This document shows positions 35,356 to 43,678 of a stretch of 64,000 nucleotides of DNA, one piece after another (within the stretch, counting starts at the first letter, position 1; each line of letters opens with the position of its first letter). The stretch covers positions 186,001 through 250,000 of the forward strand of contig JACJYG010000006.1 in the NCBI GenBank assembly GCA_020636215.1. The letters run 5' to 3'. Both the position numbers and the translations under genes were made by a program. This stretch comes from Lewinellaceae bacterium. GTDB taxonomy: Bacteria; Bacteroidota; Bacteroidia; Chitinophagales; Saprospiraceae. The notes under the pieces were generated by a model. It made no database searches. It was not told the origin of the DNA and was given only the letters and a program-made list of their open reading frames with translations.

Positions 35356-36345
35356 CTACAGTATTTTCTCGGCTTTGTACCATTTATAAATATCCCGGAT
35401 AGTATTCTTCAGGGGCCGGGGCCGATAACCAAGTTCCCGCTGCGCCTTTTCGTGAGAGCAATTCCGATTGCTGTGCTTCAGCACCATGATAGATTGATAG
35501 GTATACGCCAGCCTTTCCCCGGTGAGTTTACTGTAAGCTTTCAGAAAGGGCAGTCCCAGCAGAACGGCCCATAGCGGTAGTTCCAGCCGGGGTGGTTTTT
35601 GGCCAGAAAAGTGGCCGCACAATTCCGCTAATTGACGGGCGGAGGCCCAGTGGCCTGAGAGGATGTAACGTTCACCGGCTCGGCCCTGCTGAAGGGCCGC
35701 TATGGTAGCGATCACCAGGTCGCGGGCATCCACCCAGTCAAAGCCGCCCATGGGCAGGGCGGGCAGGGCGCCTTGCATCAGTTTTCTTAACATTTGCCCG
35801 GTGTAGGAGGCCCCGTAATCAAATGGGCCCAGCACAGCGGTAGGGTTGAGGATAACAGCGTCGAGCCCAAGCGCTACGCCTTCCATGATCTCTCGCTCGC
35901 CGGCAGCTTTGGATTGGTCGTAGAGAAAGCTGGCCGGCCCCGCCGGCGGGTGAGCTTCCGTCACGGCCGGATCCCGGGCGCTATATTGAAAAGCGTGGAT
36001 GGAACTGAAGTGGATGAGCTTTTGCACCCCGCAGGCCAGGCAAGCCTGCACCACATTTCGGGGCCCAATCCTATTGGTTTTCATTACTTTTCCTTCGGGG
36101 TCGCCTTCCAGAGAGATGATTGCGGCAAGATGAACGACAGCATCTACTCCCTCGAAGGCATCAACTAGTGAATCAGGGTTCAATACATCAGCCTGGCATT
36201 GCTCCACGGCAAGGCCGCTAAGGGCTCTTCGATTGTCCTTATTGTGATATAATGCCCGGACTTCAAACCCCCCATTCAGTAATCCGCGAACCATATTGGC
36301 GCCGATATGGCCTGTTGCTCCGGTAACGGCTATTTTTCGGATCAT
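35356..36345 (-). CDS. Extended SDR, NAD-dependent epimerase / dihydroflavonol-4-reductase or 3-beta-HSD-like
   Basis: A 329-residue cytosolic oxidoreductase. The Rossmann nucleotide-binding motif is TGATGHIGANMVRGLL near residue 8, the DxVD-like segment is FEGVDAVVHLAAIIS, the catalytic Ser region is HFSSIHAF, and the YxxxK pair sits in FLYDQSKAAGE. Relatives reduce dihydroflavonols, act on hopanoid-associated sugars or oxidise 3-beta-hydroxysteroids. The neighbour on the same strand, a steroid 5-alpha-reductase homologue whose stop lies 15 bases upstream of this start, makes a lipid or sterol-like substrate plausible. Confidence 0.8.
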   Translation of the reverse strand: MIRKIAVTGATGHIGANMVRGLLNGGFEVRALYHNKDNRRALSGLAVEQCQADVLNPDSLVDAFEGVDAVVHLAAIISLEGDPEGKVMKTNRIGPRNVVQACLACGVQKLIHFSSIHAFQYSARDPAVTEAHPPAGPASFLYDQSKAAGEREIMEGVALGLDAVILNPTAVLGPFDYGASYTGQMLRKLMQGALPALPMGGFDWVDARDLVIATIAALQQGRAGERYILSGHWASARQLAELCGHFSGQKPPRLELPLWAVLLGLPFLKAYSKLTGERLAYTYQSIMVLKHSNRNCSHEKAQRELGYRPRPLKNTIRDIYKWYKAEKIL

Positions 36346-36360
36346 ACCATGGATCGTTTT

Positions 36361-37119
36361 TTACAATACGAAAGGGATAACCGCTTTACGCTCCGTCGGA
36401 TACTCAGGGAAATGCTGCCGATACCAACGGTGATGGCTTATCGCCCGCGGGATGAGATTGGCGGCCGTCCAAATGGCGAACCCCAAAGCAGGTAGATTCC
36501 AGGCCATCAGGGCAAAACCGAACCATTCGATTATCTCGCCGAAGTGGTTGGGACAGGACAGGAAACGGAACAGTCCGCCAGTAGGGATCTTATATACATT
36601 TTCACCGGGTGCTCTCAACCGGAGCAACTGTTCATCCGACCAGAGGTTGATGACTGCACCTAACAGAAAAAGGGCCAATCCGAGGCGGAAATTCAGCGAC
36701 TGGAACCATTCACCGGGCAAGGGCTTCGTCAAAGTGCCCAGGAAATAGCCGTTCGACCATCCATTGACCACATTGAAAAACACCGCAGACAGTACGATTG
36801 CGGCCGGAATCTGCTTGCCGGTGGTGCGGGTCCGAAGTGGATAGATGAGGCTTCGATTGAGGTAGTGTAATGCCCACAAGCCAATCAGAAACCACATGGG
36901 GGTTGTCTTCTCATTAGGCCCGTTCAGAAAAAAATACAACAGCATCATCGGCGAGACGACCTCCATGATCACCCACCCCAGGCGGTTATCCATCATGGGG
37001 CCCCAACGCGTGGAACTGTGGCGCCCGTATGGAGCGGTGGCCTTCAACTGTATTGGGATCAGCAGAAAAGCCAGAGCGATCCAGGCGGTTAGTAGGGCGT
37101 TAAATGTTGATAGCGCCAT
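36361..37119 (-). CDS. 3-oxo-5-alpha-steroid 4-dehydrogenase (SRD5A) family protein
   Basis: A 252-residue polytopic membrane protein about the size of eukaryotic SRD5A1 (259). The catalytic C-terminal half follows that family closely: FNVVNGWSNGYFLG, LWSDEQLLRLRAPGE, the GGLFRFLSCPNHFGEIIEWF segment, ALGFAIWTAANL, and a final HHRWYRQHFPEYPTERKAVI that precedes PFVL. These enzymes reduce the delta-4 double bond of 3-oxosteroids with NADPH in the membrane. ATG 37119 places the start at the beginning of the first TM; the longer frame to 37251 overlaps the SCO1 gene. The SDR downstream and SCO1 upstream lie on the same strand. Confidence 0.85.
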   Translation of the reverse strand: MALSTFNALLTAWIALAFLLIPIQLKATAPYGRHSSTRWGPMMDNRLGWVIMEVVSPMMLLYFFLNGPNEKTTPMWFLIGLWALHYLNRSLIYPLRTRTTGKQIPAAIVLSAVFFNVVNGWSNGYFLGTLTKPLPGEWFQSLNFRLGLALFLLGAVINLWSDEQLLRLRAPGENVYKIPTGGLFRFLSCPNHFGEIIEWFGFALMAWNLPALGFAIWTAANLIPRAISHHRWYRQHFPEYPTERKAVIPFVL

Positions 37120-37136
37120 GTGTGCCGGTTTTGAGC

Positions 37137-37751
37137 TTACATATGCGCCAGGAGCCAATCGATATCCTTCATGAACTGGTCGACTTTTTCCGGGTTGGTG
37201 CCGTCGCAGAAAGAGCGGATATGCCGGTTTTTGTCTACCAGCAACAGCCATCCGCTGTGATCAAAACCACCGGGAGCATTGGGGTCCTCCCGGGCGATGC
37301 TGAGGTAATCCTCGGCCAGTTCATAGGTTTTGTCTTTATCGCCGGTCACAAAATGCCATCGGTCAGCACTTACCCCAAGGTTTTTGGCATACACGTTCAG
37401 CCGTCCTACTGTATCCCGCTTGGGGTCGATGCTGTAGGACAGAAACTTCAGGCGGCCGTCGTCCTGATACTTGTCGTATAACCGAAGCATCTGCTTTTTT
37501 ACTTTGGGGCAGATGGTCGGGCAGGAAGTGAAGAAAAAGTCCGCAACATACACTTTGCCATCGAAGGTGGCATTGGTGATCAGGTTGCTGTCCTGGTCGA
37601 CGAAGGCGAAGTCAGGTATCTGATGGTAGATAGTATCGGCGCCGTTGAACTGGGGGTTGCCAAGGATGGGTAAAGCTTGTTGTTGTTCGCCGGCGCCACA
37701 GGAGGCCAGGGCGGCTGCTATTGCAAAGAGCAAAAAATACTTCATGGTCAT
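37137..37751 (-). CDS. SCO1/SenC-family copper chaperone lipoprotein
   Basis: A 204-residue lipoprotein (ASCG lipobox near residue 18) with a thioredoxin-like SCO domain. The Cu ligands C77 and C81 are in FTSCPTICPKV, and the third ligand His is in FDHSGWLLLVD. The DPKRDT segment is the usual SCO motif. It delivers copper to the Cu-A site of cytochrome c oxidase or keeps redox balance in the periplasm. Its ATG at 37751 overlaps the upstream gene's stop codon (ATGA), indicating translational coupling; a second ATG at 37745 is an alternative. No oxidase gene is in the window. Confidence 0.92.
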   Translation of the reverse strand: MTMKYFLLFAIAAALASCGAGEQQQALPILGNPQFNGADTIYHQIPDFAFVDQDSNLITNATFDGKVYVADFFFTSCPTICPKVKKQMLRLYDKYQDDGRLKFLSYSIDPKRDTVGRLNVYAKNLGVSADRWHFVTGDKDKTYELAEDYLSIAREDPNAPGGFDHSGWLLLVDKNRHIRSFCDGTNPEKVDQFMKDIDWLLAHM

Positions 37752-38227
37752 TCTGTTTTATTGTTTTCCTGTATTCTGGCCAACAATTGTTCGGCGGCCT
37801 GCAGGCTGTTCATCATGTCGTCGCGCACTTTGCTGATTTTCTGTTCTTCAGCCTGTAAAAGGCCGATGATGGCTTCATTGCTAAGGCTATCGCGCAATTG
37901 CCCCATCTTGGGGCTGGCCATCATCCACTCCATCATGCCGTCTTCGGCAGTCTCGAGCCGCTTTAGCGCCAGGTTGATCTCTTCCTTGACGCTTTTGTCC
38001 TCCAGGGAATCCAGGTAAGGTTTCAAGTTGCGGCCTACCCGGTTGATGTCGTCAAGTTTGGGCATGACTTCATCGTGTATGCTCATCATCTTTTGGAAAG
38101 CTTCCTCCTGGGCCTTTAGTTGTTCTTCAGTAAAGTTGTTGCTGTCTGCGGCAGGTTTCTGGCTGTTGCCACAGGCGGAAACGAAAATGCTCAATGCGAG
38201 CAGGAATGAGAATAAGCGAGTACTCAT
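37748..38227 (-). CDS. Helical lipoprotein coupled to SCO1
   Basis: A 159-residue lipoprotein (SACG lipobox near residue 19) that is almost all alpha-helical. Heptad-like stretches run from EEQLKAQEEAFQKMM through LKPYLDSLEDKSVKEEI and a MMEWMMASPKMGQLRD segment to LLQAEEQKISKVRDDM. Several Met clusters (QKMMSIHDEVM, DGMMEWMMA) could bind Cu(I), which is suggestive beside a copper chaperone; the link is inference. Its stop overlaps the SCO1 start by 4 bases. It belongs to small uncharacterised Bacteroidota lipoproteins sometimes labelled viral A-type inclusion-like. Confidence 0.7.
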   Translation of the reverse strand: MSTRLFSFLLALSIFVSACGNSQKPAADSNNFTEEQLKAQEEAFQKMMSIHDEVMPKLDDINRVGRNLKPYLDSLEDKSVKEEINLALKRLETAEDGMMEWMMASPKMGQLRDSLSNEAIIGLLQAEEQKISKVRDDMMNSLQAAEQLLARIQENNKTE

Positions 38228-38294
38228 AATGGTCGGTTTTGATTGAAAACAGTTGTAGCGGCTCGGCCGTTGTCAGATTATGGCCATAGAAAGC

Positions 38295-38352
38295 CCTTTG
38301 AGGACTTTGAAGCCTCAAAGGTCTTCTAGTCTTTCAAAAAAACCTAATTTTG
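38295..38352 (+). promoter_or_regulatory. Divergent promoter region: operator-like dyad and -7 box
   Basis: CCTTTGAGG (38295-38303) and CCTCAAAGG (38313-38321) are perfect 9-bp inverted arms with a 9-base spacer. TAATTTTG (38345-38352) fits the TAnnTTTG -7 consensus of the thiolase promoter. The dyad lies between divergent genes (lipoprotein/SCO1 leftward, thiolase rightward) and could be an operator for either. Confidence 0.45.
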
Positions 38353-38386
38353 TCGCCCAAACATTCGCCCTAAGCAAGATCAAATT

Positions 38387-39604
38387 ATGAAAGAAACATA
38401 CATTATCGATGCCGTCCGAACACCGATCGGCGCTTTCACCGGCGCGCTTTCCTCCATCCGTACAGACGACCTGGCCGCGCATGTGTTAACAGCTTTGGTA
38501 GAACGGTATAGCCAGATCCCCGGGGACGCCTATGACGATGTAATTATGGGCTGCGCCAACCAGGCGGGAGAAGACAATCGCAATGTGGCGCGCATGGCGT
38601 TGTTACTGGCAGGACTGCCGTTCACAGTGCCGGGCGAGACGGTCAACCGCCTGTGCGCCTCGGGCATGTCGGCGGTGATCCATGCGCATCGAGCCATCCA
38701 AACCGGCGACGGGGATCTGTTCCTCGCCGGAGGGGTGGAAAATATGACTCGTGGCCCCTGGGTGATCTCCAAAGTATCCACTCCATTCGGCCGGGATGCT
38801 GAAATGTTCGATTCCAGCTTTGGCTGGCGTTTCGTCAACCCTAAAATGCAGGCTCTTTTCGGGACCGACAGCATGGGGCAGACGGCAGAAAACCTGGCTG
38901 AGCTGTTCCAGATTAGCCGGGAGGACCAGGACCGATTCGCCTGGTGGTCACAGCAAAAAGCGGCAGCGGCACAGCAGTCGGGCCGTCTGCGGGAAGAGAT
39001 CATTCCAGTGGAGATTCCCCGCCGAAAAAGAGATCCGCTATGTTTTGAGCAGGATGAATTCGTTAAACCAGATACCAGCCTGGACGTGCTGGCCAAATTG
39101 CGCACGGCTTTTAAACCTCAGGAAAAAGGCGGCACGGTCACTGCCGGTAATGCCTCCGGATTGAATGACGGCGCGGCGGCCATGCTGGTGGCTTCCAGTG
39201 AAGCCGCCGGGAAATATGGCCTGAAGCCGCTGGCCCGCATCCTCAGTTCGGCGGTGGTGGGCGTTGAACCCCGAATTATGGGCATCGGCCCTGTGCAGGC
39301 TTCTAATAAGGCCCTGCAAAAAGCTGGCCTTAATATGGAAGATATCGATATCATTGAGATCAATGAAGCGTTCGCTGCCCAGGCCCTGGCCTGTACCCGA
39401 CAATGGGGCCTGGCCGACGACGATCCCCGCATCAACCCCAATGGCGGGGCTATCGCGCTGGGCCACCCGTTGGGGATGACAGGCGCCCGTATCCTGCAAA
39501 CAGCGGCCATCGAATTGCACCAACAGCATAAACGCTATGCATTAGTGACAATGTGTATTGGGGTTGGGCAAGGTTATGCCGTGGTGTTGGAGCGGGTGGG
39601 ATAG
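38387..39604 (+). CDS. Acetyl-CoA acyltransferase, 3-oxoadipyl-CoA thiolase-like
   Basis: A 405-residue thiolase with the acyl-accepting C90 in ETVNRLCASGMSAV, the GHPLGMTGAR His motif near the C terminus and the second catalytic Cys in VTMCIGVGQGY. The segments IIDAVRTPIGAFTGALSSI, ANQAGEDNRNVARMALLLAG and MFDSSFGWRFVNPKM resemble PcaF/PaaJ (beta-ketoadipyl-CoA thiolase, about 400 residues) more than biosynthetic PhaA/AtoB. No other aromatic-degradation or beta-oxidation gene is adjacent, so the physiological substrate is open. A bidirectional terminator follows. Confidence 0.88.
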   Translation: MKETYIIDAVRTPIGAFTGALSSIRTDDLAAHVLTALVERYSQIPGDAYDDVIMGCANQAGEDNRNVARMALLLAGLPFTVPGETVNRLCASGMSAVIHAHRAIQTGDGDLFLAGGVENMTRGPWVISKVSTPFGRDAEMFDSSFGWRFVNPKMQALFGTDSMGQTAENLAELFQISREDQDRFAWWSQQKAAAAQQSGRLREEIIPVEIPRRKRDPLCFEQDEFVKPDTSLDVLAKLRTAFKPQEKGGTVTAGNASGLNDGAAAMLVASSEAAGKYGLKPLARILSSAVVGVEPRIMGIGPVQASNKALQKAGLNMEDIDIIEINEAFAAQALACTRQWGLADDDPRINPNGGAIALGHPLGMTGARILQTAAIELHQQHKRYALVTMCIGVGQGYAVVLERVG

Positions 39605-39634
39605 GAGGTGGGAGGTGATCCCTCCAAAAAAAAA

Positions 39635-39674
39635 TCCCGGATCCTGAAACAAGTCAAAATCCGGGACATTTTTT
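39635..39674. terminator. Bidirectional terminator between convergent genes
   Basis: TCCCGGAT (39635-39642) pairs with ATCCGGGA (39659-39666). A T run follows on the plus strand and an A run (39626-39634) precedes it, so it can stop both the thiolase and the minus-strand secreted-protein gene. Confidence 0.8.
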
Positions 39675-39685
39675 GTTTTCTGGTG

Positions 39686-40048
39686 TTAACCAACGATGTC
39701 GGAAAGGAGGACGCCGTCTTCAGTGACGCGGACGACCTGTGTCTTCTCGGTATCGCCCTGCTTAACGGTGATCAGGTACTTGCCCTCCGGCATTTGTTCC
39801 AGGTCCAGCTTGGCGCGGTAGCCATTGCGGTCCTTGATACGCTCCTTGTAGTAGGTAAAGCCGTGGATACTCTTCACGGCAATAACCGTTGGAGCCTGAT
39901 CCAGGTTAGTCAATTGGATAACCACTGCTTTGGAGTCTTGAGTTTGACTGCTGAAATTGAATCCGCCGTTGGAAACGACATGAGCCCATACGGGCAGGGT
40001 TAAGGCGGTCAGTACTAGCGCCGCCAGCGCTTTTTTGAAGGTTTTCAT
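39686..40048 (-). CDS. Small secreted protein, DUF3244-like
   Basis: A 120-residue protein with a signal peptide (AHVVSNGGF follows the WAH cleavage region) and a single Ig-like or C-terminal-sorting-like beta domain (AVVIQLTNLDQAPTVIAVKS; AKLDLEQMPEGKYLITVKQG; TQVVRVTEDG). This looks like the stand-alone beta-sandwich of DUF3244 or a free T9SS-type domain. A longer start at 40180 has no signal peptide, so ATG 40048 is used. Function unknown. It ends at the shared terminator with the thiolase. Confidence 0.65.
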   Translation of the reverse strand: MKTFKKALAALVLTALTLPVWAHVVSNGGFNFSSQTQDSKAVVIQLTNLDQAPTVIAVKSIHGFTYYKERIKDRNGYRAKLDLEQMPEGKYLITVKQGDTEKTQVVRVTEDGVLLSDIVG

Positions 40049-40262
40049 AATAAGTCGGGTTTTGATTTCAAAAACATTGCAAAGAAGCTCCCTCCCCGAT
40101 ATTTTTGAAAGTTCATTTGATGAATGGTGAATATTCGTCGATGAACAACCGGAAATCGAGGACGCTGTGAATTTTGCCATTCTTCTCCTCTAAAGGACGA
40201 ATTCCTCTTGCGAAAGTTGCTTCAGAATGCGGTTTTGTGCATTGCAGGCCGCGCGTCGGCCG

Positions 40263-40811
40263 ACATTCAGGCCTCCAGACGCTCAGACATTCAGACCTCC
40301 AGACGTTCAGACGTTCGACGTTCAGACGTTCAGACCTTCAGACGTTCAGACATCCAAGACATCCAAGACCTCCAGACCTCCAGGCCTTCGACCTTCAGAC
40401 GCTCAGACGTTCAGACGTTCAGACATTCAGACATTCAGACATTCAGACATTCGACGTTCAGACGCTCAGACATCCAGACATCCAGACCTTCGACCTTCAG
40501 ACATTCAGACATTCAGACATTCGACGTTCAGACGCTCAGACATCCAGACCTCCAGACCTTCGACCTTCAGACCTTCAGACGCTCAGACGTTCGACGTTCA
40601 GACGCTCAGACGTTCAGACCTTCGACCTTCAGACGTTCAGACGCTCAGACGCTCAGACCTCCAGGCCTTCGACCTTCAGACGTTCAGACATTCAGACCTC
40701 CAGACCTCCAGACCTCCAGACCTTCAGACCTCCAGACCTCCAGACCTCCAGACCTTCAGACCTTCAGACCTTCAGACCTCCAGACCTTCAGACCTTCAGA
40801 CATCCAGGCCT
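40263..40811. repeat. 8-bp tandem array (CAGACNTY-type), about 550 bp
   Basis: Units CAGACGTT, CAGACATT, CAGACCTC and CAGACGCT follow one another at an 8-bp period, with an occasional shortened TTCGAC unit. Because 8 is not a multiple of 3, translation gives an 8-residue repeat in every plus frame, all open; this is a by-product and not a gene. The array ends exactly at the stop codon of the minus-strand patatin gene. The CAGAC core is shared with the 9-bp arrays at 18.5 and 63.6 kb. Confidence 0.92.
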
Positions 40812-43065
40812 AAAACCGATGCCCGATAGTTAGAAAAAAGCGAAGATTGCGAGGCACCGTATTATCCGTATCAAGGGGGTACATCATGGTGAATTTCACC
40901 GGCCCCAGAAAAGATTGATAACCTCCGGTGAGGCCAATCCCGGCGAGGAATTGTTCTGGGTTGGGAACATTTTCGGTCAGGATATCCGGCGTGGCGAAAA
41001 AGCCGGCGTTTGCGTCAATGGATATCATCAGGTTATCCCTGAGGAAGTGTTGGTAACCGACGCCCAGGCCTACCGCAACCTGGGCGACTAGTTGGTTGGC
41101 GTCGAGGCCATAGAACGGAATAGACCGGCGGGTCAGCATTTCAGGAGCGCCAACGAAGTAAAAATCACCGAATGTGTTGCTGGGGTTAAAGACAAAACCG
41201 GCGAAGGGGGTAACGGTTATAGAAGCCCGCTTATGCAATGGATAGTAGCTCTTGCTGCGAAAGCTAAGCTTGGTATAGGGTTGAAAGGAAAAGAGCGAAT
41301 CGGTGGAAACGCCGGGCGTCAATCCCCGGATATTAGTTTCAAAGCTGTTCGTATAGATCCCTTTAAATTCGAAGGAAAGATAAGTGCCGGCCCGTGGGAA
41401 TATATTGCGGTCCAGGGTATTCAATTGAAGGAAGGAGTAGAGATTATAGTTGGTGTAATCCAACTGATGGAAGGGAGGGTCGCTGCTAACGATGGGTTTA
41501 AAAAAGAGTTGTTCGCGTTGCAGGCCGGCCCCAAACATTCCGCTATTGCCGAGCCGTCGTTGCAGCCGAAGTTCGGCCAGCCACTCTGTAAGCCGGAAGG
41601 TCTCGTTTTGGATGCCATCCTGGAATATCGGGATTTCATCCTTACTAAGCTGAGTTGTCAGTACGGCGGACCATTGTTGGGGGGCGCCCAGATATTTCAG
41701 ATAGTTGAGGCCGAACCGGTAATTTTCAGCGACCGTTCCGGTCAGCATCAGGCGCGAGGCAGGTTGGAGCAGATTCCTGGAGCTGATATTAAATAGGAAG
41801 CCTGCGCCCAGGTATTTATCGAAGTTAATGGCGGCCCTTAGTACAGTAGGAGTTCTTTCGACGCATTTTAAGGTGAGGATCGTTTTATCTTCAACCTGAC
41901 GAAGCCGGTAGCTAACCTGTTCAAACGCATTGGTTCCGTATAGGCGGTCTATCGCCTCTTCGATGTCCTGGATGCTGGAGGTCGCCCCTTCTTCAAGAGC
42001 AAGCCGCCCCCGCAATTCCCGGTTATTGAATCGTTTATTGCCTTCGATAACAATATGGTCGATACAGAGGCTGTCAATTGCCGAGAGCGAAGGGGGATTT
42101 GGGGACGGGCCCAGCGCCCGTAGAGAATCGGCCAGGGCTTTGAGCCTGTCGAATTGCAGGCGGGCGGCCTGTTCCCCACGGACAATAATAGAATCGGCTT
42201 TTTTGAAATCCTGTGATTCATACCCTCTCAGGTCGGGCTCGATGTAGATATCAACTAACGGAAGCTGGGCTTCGGCATCCCGGATACTGAGTAAGAAGCC
42301 GGCCTGCATCAGGATATTGGAAAAACTGTTCAGCTCTTCCGGCTCTGCCTTTAGCCGGCCGGTGTAAACACCAATGATGATATCGGCTCCCCATTCTTTG
42401 GCTTCTTCAACTGGAAAATTGCGGATCAGGCCACCGTCAATAAACAGGGCGCCGTCCCTTTTGATCGGCGTAAATACAGACGGTATGGACATGCTGGCCC
42501 GCATGGCTTCCGGCAGACAACCCTGGTCGAGGGTAAAATGCTCTGCGCTGATCACATCTGCAACGACGCAGCGGAAGGGAATAGGAAGCTGCCTGAAATC
42601 TTCAATCCGATATGCTGGAAGGCTTAAGCGAGTCAGGAGGGAAAGGATCTGTTGTCCCCGGATCAGGCCACTGGGCGCCTGGATCTTACCGTCTTCAATG
42701 GATAGTTGCAGGATCTGGTTTTCAAAGAAATTCTTCTCTTCGAACAATACGCTCTGTAGATCGATTCTGTCACTCAGCGCCCGGTCCCAGTCGAGTCCCA
42801 GCAAGAGCTTTTCCAGGGTATCGGCACGGTAGCCAATAGCGTATAAGCCTCCAATGATACTGCCCATGCTGGTGCCGGTAATAATGTCGGGTTGGATGCC
42901 AACTTCTTCCAGCACCTTGAGCACGCCAACGTGGGCCATGCCCTTGGCGGCGCCACCGCTGAGCACGAGGCCGACTTTGGGCCGGTGAGGTAATTCCTGG
43001 GATTGGGCGCGAAAATAGATTGTTATAACAAGCAGGAAGATTAACAGTTGGGTAGATCGTTTCAC
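40810..43065 (-). CDS. Patatin-like phospholipase fused to POTRA/Omp85 barrel (PlpD/type Vd-like)
   Basis: A 751-residue exported protein. After the signal peptide (ending SQE), a patatin lipase domain (residues about 28-310) shows the oxyanion loop GGAAKGMAHVG, the nucleophile S66 in GTSMGS, and the catalytic Asp in LFIDGGLIRNFP. A POTRA-like unit (IDHIVIEGNKRFNNRELRGR) precedes an Omp85-type 16-stranded barrel (NFDKYLGAGFLFNISSRNLL, LQLNTLDRNIFPRAGTYLSF). The chain ends FLTIGHRF. Homologues (type Vd) place a phospholipase A1 at the surface or in the periplasm. The stop codon abuts the 8-bp repeat array. Confidence 0.92.
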   Translation of the reverse strand: MKRSTQLLIFLLVITIYFRAQSQELPHRPKVGLVLSGGAAKGMAHVGVLKVLEEVGIQPDIITGTSMGSIIGGLYAIGYRADTLEKLLLGLDWDRALSDRIDLQSVLFEEKNFFENQILQLSIEDGKIQAPSGLIRGQQILSLLTRLSLPAYRIEDFRQLPIPFRCVVADVISAEHFTLDQGCLPEAMRASMSIPSVFTPIKRDGALFIDGGLIRNFPVEEAKEWGADIIIGVYTGRLKAEPEELNSFSNILMQAGFLLSIRDAEAQLPLVDIYIEPDLRGYESQDFKKADSIIVRGEQAARLQFDRLKALADSLRALGPSPNPPSLSAIDSLCIDHIVIEGNKRFNNRELRGRLALEEGATSSIQDIEEAIDRLYGTNAFEQVSYRLRQVEDKTILTLKCVERTPTVLRAAINFDKYLGAGFLFNISSRNLLQPASRLMLTGTVAENYRFGLNYLKYLGAPQQWSAVLTTQLSKDEIPIFQDGIQNETFRLTEWLAELRLQRRLGNSGMFGAGLQREQLFFKPIVSSDPPFHQLDYTNYNLYSFLQLNTLDRNIFPRAGTYLSFEFKGIYTNSFETNIRGLTPGVSTDSLFSFQPYTKLSFRSKSYYPLHKRASITVTPFAGFVFNPSNTFGDFYFVGAPEMLTRRSIPFYGLDANQLVAQVAVGLGVGYQHFLRDNLMISIDANAGFFATPDILTENVPNPEQFLAGIGLTGGYQSFLGPVKFTMMYPLDTDNTVPRNLRFFLTIGHRF

Positions 43066-43155
43066 GGCTATGGGTTTTTTCGGTATTCAAATTTAACCCT
43101 TTTGCCAATGTTGTGCACGGACAACTTTGCTGCGATAGCCGCATTACGGTTACTA

Positions 43156-43674
43156 CTACTTCTTCTTTTTCTTGGAATGCTGTTGTTCGTATTCATCGAG
43201 GAATTCGGCGACAATCTCATCGATAATGTCGCGCAGGTAGGTCTTTTCCGTTCGGGCGATCTTTTTGAGCTTTTCCAGTTTATCGGGGTCGAAAGTGAGG
43301 GTGACGCGACGGGCGTTGCGTTCCTGGACGTGGATGTTTTCCGGTTCGACGGTACTGCGGATGAGGGCGTCCAGGCCAGTCAGGGGTTTGCGATGGCGTT
43401 TTTTGATCTGGGCGCTGGCCGAGATGGGCTGGCGTTTTTGTTCCCTTTTTTCGAGCTGTTCTTCGAAAGAATCTTCAAAAGCGCCTTTCAGGAAGGACTG
43501 CAGGTCGGAGGAAAAATCTTTGGCATGGGAACGCCGGTGGCTATCCTCCTCTTTATCTTTTGGCCGTTCTTTCGGCCGGGTGTCGCCCAACAGGGGGCTG
43601 TCCTCCTGCAGGGTGTCCTCTGCGGCGGCGCCGAAAACGCTTTCCAGCCCTTCTGTGAATCTCTTCTTGGCCAT
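43156..43674 (-). CDS. Ribbon-helix-helix-type DNA-binding partner of ParA (inferred)
   Basis: A 172-residue charged protein. The N-terminal half is low in order and rich in Lys, Glu, Asp and Ser. The C-terminal segment, RRVTLTFDPDKLEKLKKIAR followed by TEKTYLRDIIDEIVAEFLDE, has the one-strand, two-helix form of a ribbon-helix-helix (CopG/ParG-like) domain, then a Lys tail. Position and size resemble the centromere-binding adaptors that partner ParA on plasmids in place of ParB. Its start lies 4 bases after the ParA stop, so the two are an operon. The RHH assignment is by eye. Confidence 0.7.
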   Translation of the reverse strand: MAKKRFTEGLESVFGAAAEDTLQEDSPLLGDTRPKERPKDKEEDSHRRSHAKDFSSDLQSFLKGAFEDSFEEQLEKREQKRQPISASAQIKKRHRKPLTGLDALIRSTVEPENIHVQERNARRVTLTFDPDKLEKLKKIARTEKTYLRDIIDEIVAEFLDEYEQQHSKKKKK

Positions 43675-43678
43675 TCGG

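Noticed and set aside
40208..40813. Three overlapping ~200-codon ORFs with an 8-residue repeat
   Set aside because: The 8-bp period opens all three frames equally; there is no start context, signal or non-repeat domain.
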